Shown: one piece after another, positions 28,199 through 37,420 of the stretch | Position numbering within the stretch: the first letter of the stretch is position 1 | How the letters are laid out: every line of letters begins with the position of its first letter | Source: JACCZX01 sp963807155 | Lineage (GTDB): Bacteria; Pseudomonadota; Gammaproteobacteria; Burkholderiales; Burkholderiaceae_F | Direction: 5' to 3' | DNA length: 64,000 nt | Assembly (NCBI GenBank): GCA_963807155.1 | Contig: CAWEAZ010000038.1 | Coordinates: forward strand, 157,410 to 221,409 | Position numbers and translations under genes: made by a program | The notes under the pieces: model-generated | Database searches by the model: none | Seen by the model: the letters and a program-made list of their open reading frames with translations, nothing else | Told to the model about the DNA's origin: nothing

Positions 28199-29891
28199 CT
28201 ACGGCACCTCGTTAGCCGCAGGCCCCTTCGTGTTGAACAAACCCGGTTGCTGCTCGGCCATCACACGCGTCTTCGCCAGTACGCCAGCCGATTCCAGAAT
28301 CGGGTAGGACACCGAGCAGATCAGTGAGTTGATGCGCTTGAAGTCCGACAACAGATCCAGGTGCAGCGAGCTCGTTTCAACCGACTGCTGGGTATTTTCG
28401 AACAGGCGGTGCAAATGATGGTCGGCATAGCGCAGTTCGAGCTCGCGGAACGCCACCTTCTCGGCGATCAGCCGCTGCGCCGATTTCAGGTCGCCGTTTA
28501 GGAACACCGCAACTGCCAACTGCAGATTCGCGGCAAGCCGCGCGTGCAGATCGCCGATCTCGTTCATGCCCGCGCACGGAAAACGAAAGCTTGTGCTGGA
28601 TCTTTCGCTGCGCGATGTCAAGCAGCAAGCGCTCGATGATGTCGCCGATGTGTTCGAGGTTGATCGTGAACTGAATGATCTCGGTCCAGCGCCGCGCCTC
28701 ATTCGCATCGAGCGCTTCACGGCTGACCTGCGCCAGGTAGCGCTTGATCGCAGAGTAAATGCGATCGATTTCATCATCCTTCTGGCGTAGAGCTTCGACC
28801 AGCGCCAAATCGTTTGTCTTTAGCACCGTTAACAAGCCGGTCAGCACTTCGTGAACCGTATCGGCAAGGCGGATCGCCTCGCGTGCTGCATTGCCGATCG
28901 CGAGTGCCGGGGTATCGAGCGCGACTGGGTCCAGGTATTTCGGCTGGCCGACCATGTCGGTCGCCCGCGGCGCGGGCAGCCAGCGTTCAGTAATCGACGC
29001 GAACCGCTCGGTGAATCGGATAAACGCAATGGCCAGCACAATGTTGAACAGCAAGTGGAATTGCACGACGAGCTGCTGAGGATCGTCCTGCAGCTGCAGC
29101 AGGTAGGGAGTGACGAGAGGCAATGCCAATACTGCGCAGGCGACGCCGGCTGCCTTGAAAAGGAAATTTCCCAGCGGCACGCGGCGTGCGAGGGCGTCCG
29201 CCTTCCACGTGGTCAGCAAGGCGAGCAACCCGCCGCCGAGATTGGCGCCGAGCACAATCGGCAGTGCGACTTCGATCGGCACTACATGCGTAGCCGACAG
29301 CGTGGCAACTAGCAGCACGACCGCGAGGCTCGAATACGAAACGACGACGAGTAGCGCGCCGATCAGTACGTCGAGCAGCAAGTCGCCCGAGAGCTGCGCG
29401 AATAGCACACGGACGCCGGCGGCTTGCGTCAACGGCGCAGTGGCTGCCGTCACCATCTGCAATGCCAGGATTATCACGCCGAGTCCCAGCACGATCTTGC
29501 CGATCTGCCCCGCGCGCTCGTTTTTCTTCGACAGGTAAACGACGACACCCGAAACGATCAACAACGGCGCGAGCCACGCCAGATTCAACGAGAAGAACTG
29601 CACCATCAATGCAGTGCCGACGTCGGCGCCTAGCATCACGGCCAACGCTGCTGAAGTCGTGATCATTCCCTGCGAGACGAACGACGATACGAGCAGCGCG
29701 GTGGCGGTCGAGCTCTGCAGCAGCCCGGTGACTCCGACTCCTGCAACAAAGCTGGTGCCGCGATTGCCGACGCTACGCCGCAGCACTTGTCGCAGGTTTG
29801 TGCCGTACACGCGCAGCACGCCGGACCGCACGATATGCGTGCCCCATACGAGCAGTGCAATCGCGGCCAGCAGGTTCAATAACGTCTGCAT
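28199..29891 (-). pseudogene. Na/Pi cotransporter family protein with PhoU-like tail, one-base frameshift
   Basis: Sodium-phosphate cotransporter family (NptA/YjbB type). Two inverted hydrophobic repeats, with QSSTATALLVSSFVSQG and GANLGGGLL-type motifs, are followed by a PhoU-like helical tail. The frame breaks near 28580 in a T-run after HKLSF. The +1 frame continues (CAGMNEIGDLHARLAANLQLAV) to the stop at 28199. Corrected length is about 563 aa. In a phosphonate cluster it may export or balance phosphate released by C-P cleavage (inference). Confidence 0.75.
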
Positions 29892-29897
29892 CGAGAG

Positions 29898-31337
29898 CTA
29901 CCAGGGCAGGGAATACGTTTTGGTGTTGGTGAAGCTCTTCATCGCTTCGAGAACACCTTCCTTGTATCCCAATCCCGAGTCCTTGATCCCCCCGAAAGGA
30001 GTCAGTTCCAACCGGTATCCCGGCACTTCGCGCACGTTCACGGTGCCGACCTGCAGCTCCGAAACGAAGCGCGTGATGTAGTCGAGCCGGTTGGTGCATA
30101 CCGCGGACGACAGCCCGTAGGCGGTCGAGTTGCTGATCGCGATCGCTTCATCGATCGTGTCAAAGCGGATCACCGGCGACACCGGGCCGAACGTTTCCTG
30201 CTTGACCAGCGTCATGTCAGGCTTTACATGGTCTACCAAGGTGGGCGAGTACAGCGCCCCGGTGCGCTTGTTGCCGGCGAGAAGCTTCGCGCCTTGCGCG
30301 ACTGCTTCGCTCACTCTTTGTTCGAACTGTTTGGCGGCCGGCTCGTCAATCACGGTGCCCATGTCGGTTGAAGGATCGAGCGGGTCGCCGTACTTCACCG
30401 CCTTCGTCCTTTCAAGCAGCAGTGCGACGAAGCGGTCTGCCACCCCTTGCTGGACCAGCATCCGCTTGACTGCCGTGCAGCGCTGGCCCGAGTTCTTGTA
30501 CGAGCCGCTAGCCGCGAGCGTCGCCGCTTCTTCGAGATCGGCGTCTTCCATCACGATGATCGGATCGTTGCCACCGAGTTCCAGCACCTGCCGCTTGTAG
30601 ACCGCCTTCGCAGCAATTGCCTTGCCGACCGCTACGCCGCCGGTGAAAGTCACTAGATCGACCTGCGGATTCGTCAGCAACTCGTCGGCAATTTCGCGCG
30701 GATCGCCGGTGACGACCGATAGCATCGGCGGCGGCAAGCCCGCCTCGTACAGAATGTCTGCCAATACATAAGCAGCGAGCGGCGTCTTTTCGCTTGGCTT
30801 GAGCACCACTCGATTGTTGGTCGCGATCGCGGGGGCGACCTTATGTATGACCTGGTTCAGCGGATGGTTGAACGGCGTGATCGCGGTGATCACGCCAAGC
30901 AACGGCTCGCGCATCGTATAGACCTTGCGTTTGCGTCCGTGCGGGGTGACGTCACACGAGAAAACCTGGCCGTCGTCGACCAGCGCTTGATTTGCTGAAA
31001 ACAGCAACACGTCGCTGGCACGGCCCACTTCGTACAACGTGTCTTTTAAGCACAGGCCGGATTCGAGCGTGATCAAGCGCGCGATTTCGTCGCGGCGCTT
31101 CGCAATGATTTCACCCGCCTTCATCAGAATGCGGTAGCGATCGTGCCGCGTCAGCGAGCTGCGAAACTTCGCAGCGATGTCGATCGCGCGACGCACGTCG
31201 TGCACCGACGCGCTGGGGACGGCCGCGACAACCTCACCGGTGTACGGATACCGGACTTCGAAGTGGCGGCTGCCTGCGACTTTCTCGCCGGCTATCCGTA
31301 GCGATTCGGTTCGGACCGGACCTTTTGGTGCGTTCAT
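29898..31337 (-). CDS. phnY: Phosphonoacetaldehyde dehydrogenase
   Basis: Aldehyde dehydrogenase superfamily (479 aa) that oxidises phosphonoacetaldehyde, the product of PhnW, to phosphonoacetate. Catalytic Cys is in NSGQRCTA and the general base Glu in LELGGNDP; the NAD site GGVAVGKAIA is present. Function is assigned from the family plus neighbours: phnA overlaps upstream by 4 nt and phnW lies in the divergent arm. Confidence 0.9.
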   Translation of the reverse strand: MNAPKGPVRTESLRIAGEKVAGSRHFEVRYPYTGEVVAAVPSASVHDVRRAIDIAAKFRSSLTRHDRYRILMKAGEIIAKRRDEIARLITLESGLCLKDTLYEVGRASDVLLFSANQALVDDGQVFSCDVTPHGRKRKVYTMREPLLGVITAITPFNHPLNQVIHKVAPAIATNNRVVLKPSEKTPLAAYVLADILYEAGLPPPMLSVVTGDPREIADELLTNPQVDLVTFTGGVAVGKAIAAKAVYKRQVLELGGNDPIIVMEDADLEEAATLAASGSYKNSGQRCTAVKRMLVQQGVADRFVALLLERTKAVKYGDPLDPSTDMGTVIDEPAAKQFEQRVSEAVAQGAKLLAGNKRTGALYSPTLVDHVKPDMTLVKQETFGPVSPVIRFDTIDEAIAISNSTAYGLSSAVCTNRLDYITRFVSELQVGTVNVREVPGYRLELTPFGGIKDSGLGYKEGVLEAMKSFTNTKTYSLPW

Positions 31338-32563
31338 TGAGCAGAGTTCAACGCGAGATCGAAAGCGTCGAAGTTCCGCCAGCGCCGATTTGCATCAAGC
31401 CCTTCGATCCGACGGTTGATGATCAGCGGCACGCGTTGCTCAGAGATGCCGCCGTGCGAGCGCAGCGGCAATTCGAGCTGCGATAAGTCATGCCGGCTGC
31501 GGCTGGTGCCGAGCACGAAGCTGCGCTCGGACACGACGACGATATCGCCGATTCGATCGGGCGGCAGCTCGAAACGCTGCGCGGCTTCGGCACGCGGCAG
31601 TACCAGCTCGATTCCAAGCAGCGTGCGCAGTTGATCAATCACGCCGTTAACGGCGTCGGCCGGCAGGTAGATCGTGGCAAACGATCCAAGGGCACCGTGA
31701 TGCACGACATACGGATCGGTGATCGGCAGGATCACGCGCGAGCGTTCAAGGCCAAGCCAGCCATCGAGCAAGTCCTGCAAGTAGATGACGTTTGGACTCG
31801 CGTCGAGTCGCGTCTTGGCGTTCATGCCATGGTCTGCCGTAACGACGAACACTGCACCCAGCGTGTCGAGCTCGCCCAAGTAACGATCGAACATCGCATA
31901 GAACCGGTTCGCTTGTTCATCACCGGGCGCGTGCTTGTGCTGAACGTAGTCGGTTGTTGATAGGTAGAGCAGGTCCGGGCGTTGACTCTTGATCAGCTTG
32001 ACTCCCGCCGCGAACACGAACTCCGATAGCTCCGCGCTGTACACATCGGGTACCGGCATGCCAACCAGCGAGACAACGTCTGCGATGCCGTTTTCTTCCT
32101 GTGTCGTCTGATCGGCTTTCTCCGCCGAAAAACAAATGCCGCGCAGCTTGTGCCCCAATAGCCGCCGCAGTTTGTCTTTCGCGGTCACCACCGCAACCGA
32201 GCGACCGGTGTCGGCAACTGCCGCGAGAATCGTCGGCGCACGTAGCCACTTTGGATCGTTCATCATCACTTCGGCGTTGGTTTCAACGTCGAACAATGTA
32301 TTGCCGCAGATACCGTGCACTGAAGGCGGCGCGCCCGTCACGATCGAAAGATTGTTCGGATTGGTGAAACTCGGCACAACACAGTCTGCGAGCAGCGCAG
32401 TGCCCTCGGACAACACGCGCTTCAGATGCGGCATCTGCCCACCCGCCACCGCCTGCGCGATGTAGTCTGGCTCGCATCCGTCGACGCAAATCACCACCGT
32501 CGGCTGCTTTGGCATCGCGTAACGCCGGCCGTTCACGTCTACGCCACTGCCGTTAATTGTCAT
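31334..32563 (-). CDS. phnA: Phosphonoacetate hydrolase
   Basis: Alkaline-phosphatase-superfamily hydrolase that splits phosphonoacetate to acetate and phosphate. Nucleophile Thr in SFTNPNN (about residue 67), metal ligand Asp in ICVDGCEPDY and ADHGMN are visible. ATG 32563 gives 409 aa and sits 4 nt after the regulator's stop; an earlier ORF start overlaps the regulator. Operon order: regulator - phnA - phnY - Na/Pi transporter - HD protein. Confidence 0.9.
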   Translation of the reverse strand: MTINGSGVDVNGRRYAMPKQPTVVICVDGCEPDYIAQAVAGGQMPHLKRVLSEGTALLADCVVPSFTNPNNLSIVTGAPPSVHGICGNTLFDVETNAEVMMNDPKWLRAPTILAAVADTGRSVAVVTAKDKLRRLLGHKLRGICFSAEKADQTTQEENGIADVVSLVGMPVPDVYSAELSEFVFAAGVKLIKSQRPDLLYLSTTDYVQHKHAPGDEQANRFYAMFDRYLGELDTLGAVFVVTADHGMNAKTRLDASPNVIYLQDLLDGWLGLERSRVILPITDPYVVHHGALGSFATIYLPADAVNGVIDQLRTLLGIELVLPRAEAAQRFELPPDRIGDIVVVSERSFVLGTSRSRHDLSQLELPLRSHGGISEQRVPLIINRRIEGLDANRRWRNFDAFDLALNSAQ

Positions 32564-32567
32564 TGGC

Positions 32568-33332
32568 TCACACCCGAACCTTCTTGGCTGATCGCGCACG
32601 CGATGCCTTTGGCTTGGCAGCACTTCCATGCAAAGCGCGCTGTTTGCTCTCGATCACGTGGTCGTACATCGTGCCGCCGGCGTGCTCGGCGTCGCCCGAC
32701 GCGATCGCTTTCAAAATGGCCCGATGCTCTGCCGCGGAGTGCGGCAACACCGCTTCGTCGCGCAGGTTCCGGCGCCGATACAGCGCAAGCTCTTTGACAA
32801 GCTTGCGGTACACGCCCGCCAGCTTCCGGTTGCCGGCGTACTCAACCAACGCATCGTGAAACTGCAAATTCAGCAAGTGATAGGTATCGGCGTCACCGGC
32901 GCGTGCGGCGGCGTCCATCTTCTCGACCACGGCGCGCACCGTTTTCAACTGTTCGGGCGTGATCGATTCGGCAAGGCGGCGGCCTACCAGCTCATCCATT
33001 GCGGCGCGCAGATCGAAAATTTCGAGAGCCTCTTCGAGCGGAATCTCTCGCACGAACACGCCGCGGTTTTTCTCCTGCCGCACCAGGCCCGCTTCCTCCA
33101 GCATCCGAAACGCTTCCCGTATCGGCCCTCGGGAAACTCCTAGGCGTTCGGATAACCAGGCTTCGGTAAGTTTGGCTCCAGCCTTGATCTCGCCCTCAAG
33201 AATCATGCGTTCGATTTCGTGCTGTGCTGCGCTCGAGAGCGATGCAGAGCGGAGCACCGCAATGCTGGGAGGTTGAGCACTAAAGGGCGCGTGCACCGCC
33301 GAGGTGCCGTTGCTACGGGCGCGATCAGTCAT
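32568..33332 (-). CDS. GntR-family (FCD/FadR-type) regulator of the phosphonate cluster
   Basis: A 254-aa regulator. The N-terminal winged HTH (ERMILEGEIKAGAKLTEAWLSERLGVSRGPIREAFRMLEEAGLV) is followed by an all-helical FCD ligand-binding domain with the metal-type histidines in LNLQFHDALVEYAGN and SAAEHRAILKA. The lysine-rich C-terminal tail is poorly conserved. ATG 33332 is preferred over the longer open frame. It is divergent from phnS with a palindromic operator between; the likely effector is AEP or a breakdown product (inference). Confidence 0.88.
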   Translation of the reverse strand: MTDRARSNGTSAVHAPFSAQPPSIAVLRSASLSSAAQHEIERMILEGEIKAGAKLTEAWLSERLGVSRGPIREAFRMLEEAGLVRQEKNRGVFVREIPLEEALEIFDLRAAMDELVGRRLAESITPEQLKTVRAVVEKMDAAARAGDADTYHLLNLQFHDALVEYAGNRKLAGVYRKLVKELALYRRRNLRDEAVLPHSAAEHRAILKAIASGDAEHAGGTMYDHVIESKQRALHGSAAKPKASRARSAKKVRV

Positions 33333-33361
33333 GGGGAGGGAGTTTAGCCGACGAACGGTTA

Positions 33362-33416
33362 ATTGTCGACAATATGCAAAAAACAATTGACAGTAAAAAT
33401 CGAGCCTGCCTAGACT
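33362..33416 (+). promoter_or_regulatory. GntR-type operator and phnS promoter
   Basis: Perfect palindrome ATTGTCGACAAT (33362-33373), matching the GntR half-site form yGTM-KACr. Next to it is a sigma-70 promoter for phnS: -35 TTGACA (33387-33392), 18-nt spacer, -10 TAGACT (33411-33416, 4 of 6). The palindrome lies just upstream of the -35 box, in the divergent region between regulator and phnS. Confidence 0.65.
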
Positions 33417-33483
33417 GGCTGTCACCAGCGAGTCAATCTTCAGTTCTAGTCTGTCCGGTCGTTTGCCCCACAAGGAGAAGTCG

Positions 33484-34515
33484 ATGAAATTCGTTTCCAT
33501 CACGGCCGGCAAGTTGCTTGCGGCTGTAGCGCTTTCAGTTTTCGCATTCGGCGCCTACGCGCAGAAGACGCAGCTAACCGTCTACACCGCACTAGAGACC
33601 GACCAACTCAAGGCCTACAAGGAAGGTTTCGAGAAGGCAAATCCGAACATCGAAATCACGTGGGTACGCGACTCCACCGGGATCGTGACTGCGAAGCTTC
33701 TCGCCGAAAAGGCCAATCCAAAGGCCGACGTCGTGATGGGGTTGGCCGCGACGAGCTTGGCGGTTCTTGACAATGAAGGCATGCTGGTTCCGTATGCGCC
33801 GCCGGGTTTGAATCGTGTCTCCGCGCAGTATCGCGATCCGAAGAATCCTCCGGCGTGGGTCGGGATGGACGTGTGGGGCGCGACGATTTGCTACAACACT
33901 GCAGAAGGCGCGAAGCGCAACATTCCGAAGCCGGAAACATGGCGCGATCTGACCAAGCCCGTCTACAAAGGCCAGGTCGTGATGCCGCACCCGGCGTCAT
34001 CCGGCACCGGGTTCTTCGACGTTTCCGCGTGGCTTCAGATGTGGGGCGAGGCCGAAGGCTGGAAGTACATGGACGGGCTGCACGAAAACATTGCTCAATA
34101 CATGCACTCGGGTTCGCGCCCTTGCGCGGCGGCTGCCGCTGGCGAGTACGTCGTCGGCATCTCGTTCGAATACCGCGCCAACCGCGAAAAGGCGCGCGGC
34201 GCGCCGATCGAACTGGTGTTTCCGAAGGAAGGTCTCGGCTGGGATCTGGAAGCGATCGGAATTCACAAGGGCACGAAGAACATGGCGGCTGCACAGAAGC
34301 TGGTTGACTGGTCGGTTACAGACGATGCGATGGCGCTGTACGCGAATAACTTCGCGATCGTTGCCGTGCCGGCGATGTCGAAGCCGCTGCCTAACGTTCC
34401 CGCCGATTATGCGAGCCGGTTGGTGAAAAACGATTTCGCGTGGGCGGCGAAGAATCGCGATCGAATTCTTGCCGAATGGGAAAAGCGCTACGGAAGTAAG
34501 GCTGCACCCAAATAG
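33484..34515 (+). CDS. phnS: 2-aminoethylphosphonate ABC transporter, substrate-binding protein
   Basis: A 343-aa periplasmic binding protein with a signal peptide cleaved after AFGAYAQ. AAGGAG lies 5 nt upstream of ATG 33484. The mature sequence (TQLTVYTALETDQLKAYKEGFEKANPNIEI) is of the Fbp/PhnS2 type, which also includes iron(III) binders. The AEP assignment comes from the phnT/U and phnW genes that follow. It begins the plus-strand arm of the cluster. Confidence 0.88.
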   Translation: MKFVSITAGKLLAAVALSVFAFGAYAQKTQLTVYTALETDQLKAYKEGFEKANPNIEITWVRDSTGIVTAKLLAEKANPKADVVMGLAATSLAVLDNEGMLVPYAPPGLNRVSAQYRDPKNPPAWVGMDVWGATICYNTAEGAKRNIPKPETWRDLTKPVYKGQVVMPHPASSGTGFFDVSAWLQMWGEAEGWKYMDGLHENIAQYMHSGSRPCAAAAAGEYVVGISFEYRANREKARGAPIELVFPKEGLGWDLEAIGIHKGTKNMAAAQKLVDWSVTDDAMALYANNFAIVAVPAMSKPLPNVPADYASRLVKNDFAWAAKNRDRILAEWEKRYGSKAAPK

Positions 34516-34546
34516 TTACTCCGAGCGGCTTTGATGGCGGATAAAT

Positions 34547-34582
34547 CGCCGGGTTCGAACTCACGTTCAACCCGGCGTTTTT
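34547..34582 (+). terminator. Terminator or attenuator between phnS and the transporter gene
   Basis: Long stem: 5' arm 34547-34560 and 3' arm 34565-34577 pair over about 13 bp with one bulge, a 4-nt loop, then five T. It would let phnS be made in excess of the membrane parts, as is usual for ABC binding proteins. Confidence 0.8.
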
Positions 34583-34589
34583 GAAGGAC

Positions 34590-37409
34590 ATGGCTATTAA
34601 TGAGTCTGCGGTTCGGCTCGAGGGTATCAACAAGACCTTCGGGAGTTTCGTTGCGCTGAAATCAATCGATCTAACGATCGAAGCGGGCGAGCTGGTTTGT
34701 TTTCTGGGCCCGTCCGGGTGCGGCAAGACGACATTGCTCAGAATCATCGCCGGGCTCGAACAGCAAACGAGCGGCCGCATTCTGCAAAACGGCGTCGATG
34801 TATCGAACGCGCCGCCGGCGGCGCGCGATTACGGCATCGTGTTTCAGTCGTACGCGCTGTTTCCCAATCTGACGATTGCGGAGAACGTTGGCTACGGGCT
34901 GGTGAACCGACGCAAGGGCCGTGTCGAATTGACAGGGCGCGTCAATGAGTTGTTGTCGCTGGTCGGTTTACCCGACGCCGGTGCGAAGTATCCAAGCCAG
35001 ATGTCGGGTGGCCAGCAGCAGCGTGTAGCGCTCGCGCGGGCACTGGCGACGTCCCCCAGTCTGTTGCTTCTGGACGAGCCGTTGTCGGCGCTCGATGCGA
35101 AGGTGCGCGAGCGGTTGCGTGGCGAGATTCGCCAATTGCAGCGGCGACTGCGCGTGACGACGATCATGGTGACGCACGACCAGGAAGAGGCGCTGTCGAT
35201 GGCCGACCGCGTTGTGGTGATGAACGATGGGGTCATCGAACAGGTTGGCACCGCCAGCGAGGTCTATGAGCGTGCCGCGACCCCGTTCGTGGCCGACTTT
35301 CTGGGCAAGGTCAACGTCTTGAAAGCCACGTCGCTGGGTGGCGGCCAATATCGTGTCGGCAGCGTCGATCTCACTTTGCCCATCGACGGCAATGCCGCCG
35401 GCGAGTCGGTGCGTATCTACATGCGACCCGAAGACCGGCACGTTGAAGGCGACATCGCAAGCCTGCCGAATCGGCTGCGCGGGCGGATCGCCCATATTGA
35501 TTACCTCGGGACGTTTTGCCTGGCTGAGTTGCGCAGCGAAGCGCTCGGTCAGCCGATGCTGATTTCGTACTCGCTGAATCAGATGCACGACTTGGGCGTG
35601 CGCGAGGGCGTAGAAGTCGATATCGCACTGAGAGTGGACCGCGTGCGCGTCTTCTCGGACCAGGCGGCGCAAGCGAGCGGCATGAGTTCAGTCGCGCTGC
35701 CGTCGCGCAACCTTGGCGCCCCATCGCGCTTGGCACTGGCCGGCGAGGCGCTGGCGGCGCGTGGCGGGATTCTGCTGCTTGTGCTTGCGCTGTTCGTTTT
35801 CCTGACGGTGCCGCTGGCGATGCTGTTTGCACGCAGCTTCGAGGATCGTACCGGCGACTTCGTCGGCCTGGCGAACTTCGTTCAATACGTGCAGTCGCCT
35901 GCGTTGGCGCAATCGACCTGGAACACGCTGACGTTTGCGTTGTTGACAACCCTGGTTACGGTACCGCTGGCCTTTCTGTTCGCCTACGCGATCCAGCGCA
36001 GTTGCATTCCGTACAAGGGTGTCTGGCGCAACGTTGCGATGATTCCGATTCTCGCGCCGTCGCTACTTGCAGCGATTTCGTTCATCTACCTGTTCGGCAA
36101 TCAAGGTGCGCTGAAATTCATGCTGGGCTGGGTCGGATTGCAGTCGATCTATGGCATGCCAGGGATGGTGATGGCGATGACGTTTGCGTCGTTCCCTCAC
36201 GCCGTAATGATCTTGATGGCGGCGCTCGCGCTATCCGACGCGCGTTTGTACGAAGCGGCCGACTCGCTCGGCACCAGCGAGCGCCGAAAGTTCATGACGA
36301 TCACGCTGCCGGGCGCCAAGTACGGCTTGATCTCCGCCAGCATGGTGGTGTTCACGATGGCAGTGTCGGAGTTCGGTGTGCCGAAGGTGATCGGCGGCAA
36401 CACCAACGTGCTCGCAGTCGATATCTACAAGCAGGTCATCGGCCAACAGAATTTTTCGATGGGTGCGGTGGTCGGGCTGGTACTTCTGATGCCAGCCGTG
36501 GCGGCGTTTCTGATCGATCACGCGGTGCGAAGAAAGCAGCAAGCGTTATTGACCGCGCGCAGCGTTCCGTATCAGGCGAGCCCTTCTCGCAGGCGCGACC
36601 GCGCGTTGCTGGCATTCGTTGTGCTGATCTCGGCACTGTTGGTGATGGTGGTCGGCATGGCGGCGTTCGGTTCCGTCGTCAAGCTCTGGCCGTACAACCT
36701 ATCGCTGACGCTAACCCATTACACATATGGATTCGAAGAGGCGGGCATCGAACATGCGTACCGCAATAGCCTCGTGATGGCGCTTATCTGTGGCGTTCTA
36801 GGAGCGGCGATCACGTTTGCGGGCGCATACTGGCTCGAGAAAACGCGCGGAGCCGAGCTTCTAAGGCCGTTGATTCGATTGCAGGCGATGTTGCCGATGG
36901 CGGTGCCGGGCTTGGTGCTCGGAATCGCCTACATCCTGTTTTTCAACGCGCCGTCAAACCCGCTGAATTTTCTGTACGGAACGATGGCGATCCTCGTCAT
37001 TTCGACGCTGGTCCACTTTTACTCGTCGAGTCACTTGACGGCCGTCACGGCACTTAACCAAATCGACCGCGAGTTCGAGTCGGTATCGGCGTCTTTGAAG
37101 GTGCCGTTTTACAAGACGTTCTGGCGCGTGACTGTGCCGGTGTGCTTGCCGTCGATCCTGGATATCGGCCGCTACTATTTCGTCAATGCGATGACGACGA
37201 TATCGGCGGTCGTGTTCTTGTATTCGCCGAAGACGACGCTGGCGGCGATTTCGATCTTGCAGCTCGATGAAGCCGGCGCGATCGGCTCAGCGGCGGCGAT
37301 GGCGACGCTGATCGTCGTCACTTCGGCGGCCGTCACAGCGTTACTGTTTCTCATCGAGTCGATTTTGATTCGGCGCACGCAAAAGTGGCGCAATACTGGT
37401 AGGACGTAG
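34590..37409 (+). CDS. phnT: AEP ABC transporter: ATPase and permease in one reading frame
   Basis: A single ORF of about 939 aa. Residues 1-360 are an ABC ATPase: Walker A GPSGCGKTT, signature MSGGQQQRVALARAL, Walker B LLLLDEPLSALD, H-loop MVTHDQ and a TOBE-type tail. Residues ~375-939 are a two-part permease (PhnU2 type) with about 12 membrane segments. In relatives these are two genes, phnT and phnU. At the junction near 35681 an ATGAG sequence (MSSVALPS) looks like an original permease start, overlapping a TGA stop in another frame. The fusion may be real or caused by one missing or extra base before it. Confidence 0.85.
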   Translation: MAINESAVRLEGINKTFGSFVALKSIDLTIEAGELVCFLGPSGCGKTTLLRIIAGLEQQTSGRILQNGVDVSNAPPAARDYGIVFQSYALFPNLTIAENVGYGLVNRRKGRVELTGRVNELLSLVGLPDAGAKYPSQMSGGQQQRVALARALATSPSLLLLDEPLSALDAKVRERLRGEIRQLQRRLRVTTIMVTHDQEEALSMADRVVVMNDGVIEQVGTASEVYERAATPFVADFLGKVNVLKATSLGGGQYRVGSVDLTLPIDGNAAGESVRIYMRPEDRHVEGDIASLPNRLRGRIAHIDYLGTFCLAELRSEALGQPMLISYSLNQMHDLGVREGVEVDIALRVDRVRVFSDQAAQASGMSSVALPSRNLGAPSRLALAGEALAARGGILLLVLALFVFLTVPLAMLFARSFEDRTGDFVGLANFVQYVQSPALAQSTWNTLTFALLTTLVTVPLAFLFAYAIQRSCIPYKGVWRNVAMIPILAPSLLAAISFIYLFGNQGALKFMLGWVGLQSIYGMPGMVMAMTFASFPHAVMILMAALALSDARLYEAADSLGTSERRKFMTITLPGAKYGLISASMVVFTMAVSEFGVPKVIGGNTNVLAVDIYKQVIGQQNFSMGAVVGLVLLMPAVAAFLIDHAVRRKQQALLTARSVPYQASPSRRRDRALLAFVVLISALLVMVVGMAAFGSVVKLWPYNLSLTLTHYTYGFEEAGIEHAYRNSLVMALICGVLGAAITFAGAYWLEKTRGAELLRPLIRLQAMLPMAVPGLVLGIAYILFFNAPSNPLNFLYGTMAILVISTLVHFYSSSHLTAVTALNQIDREFESVSASLKVPFYKTFWRVTVPVCLPSILDIGRYYFVNAMTTISAVVFLYSPKTTLAAISILQLDEAGAIGSAAAMATLIVVTSAAVTALLFLIESILIRRTQKWRNTGRT

Positions 37410-37420
37410 GAGACACAACC

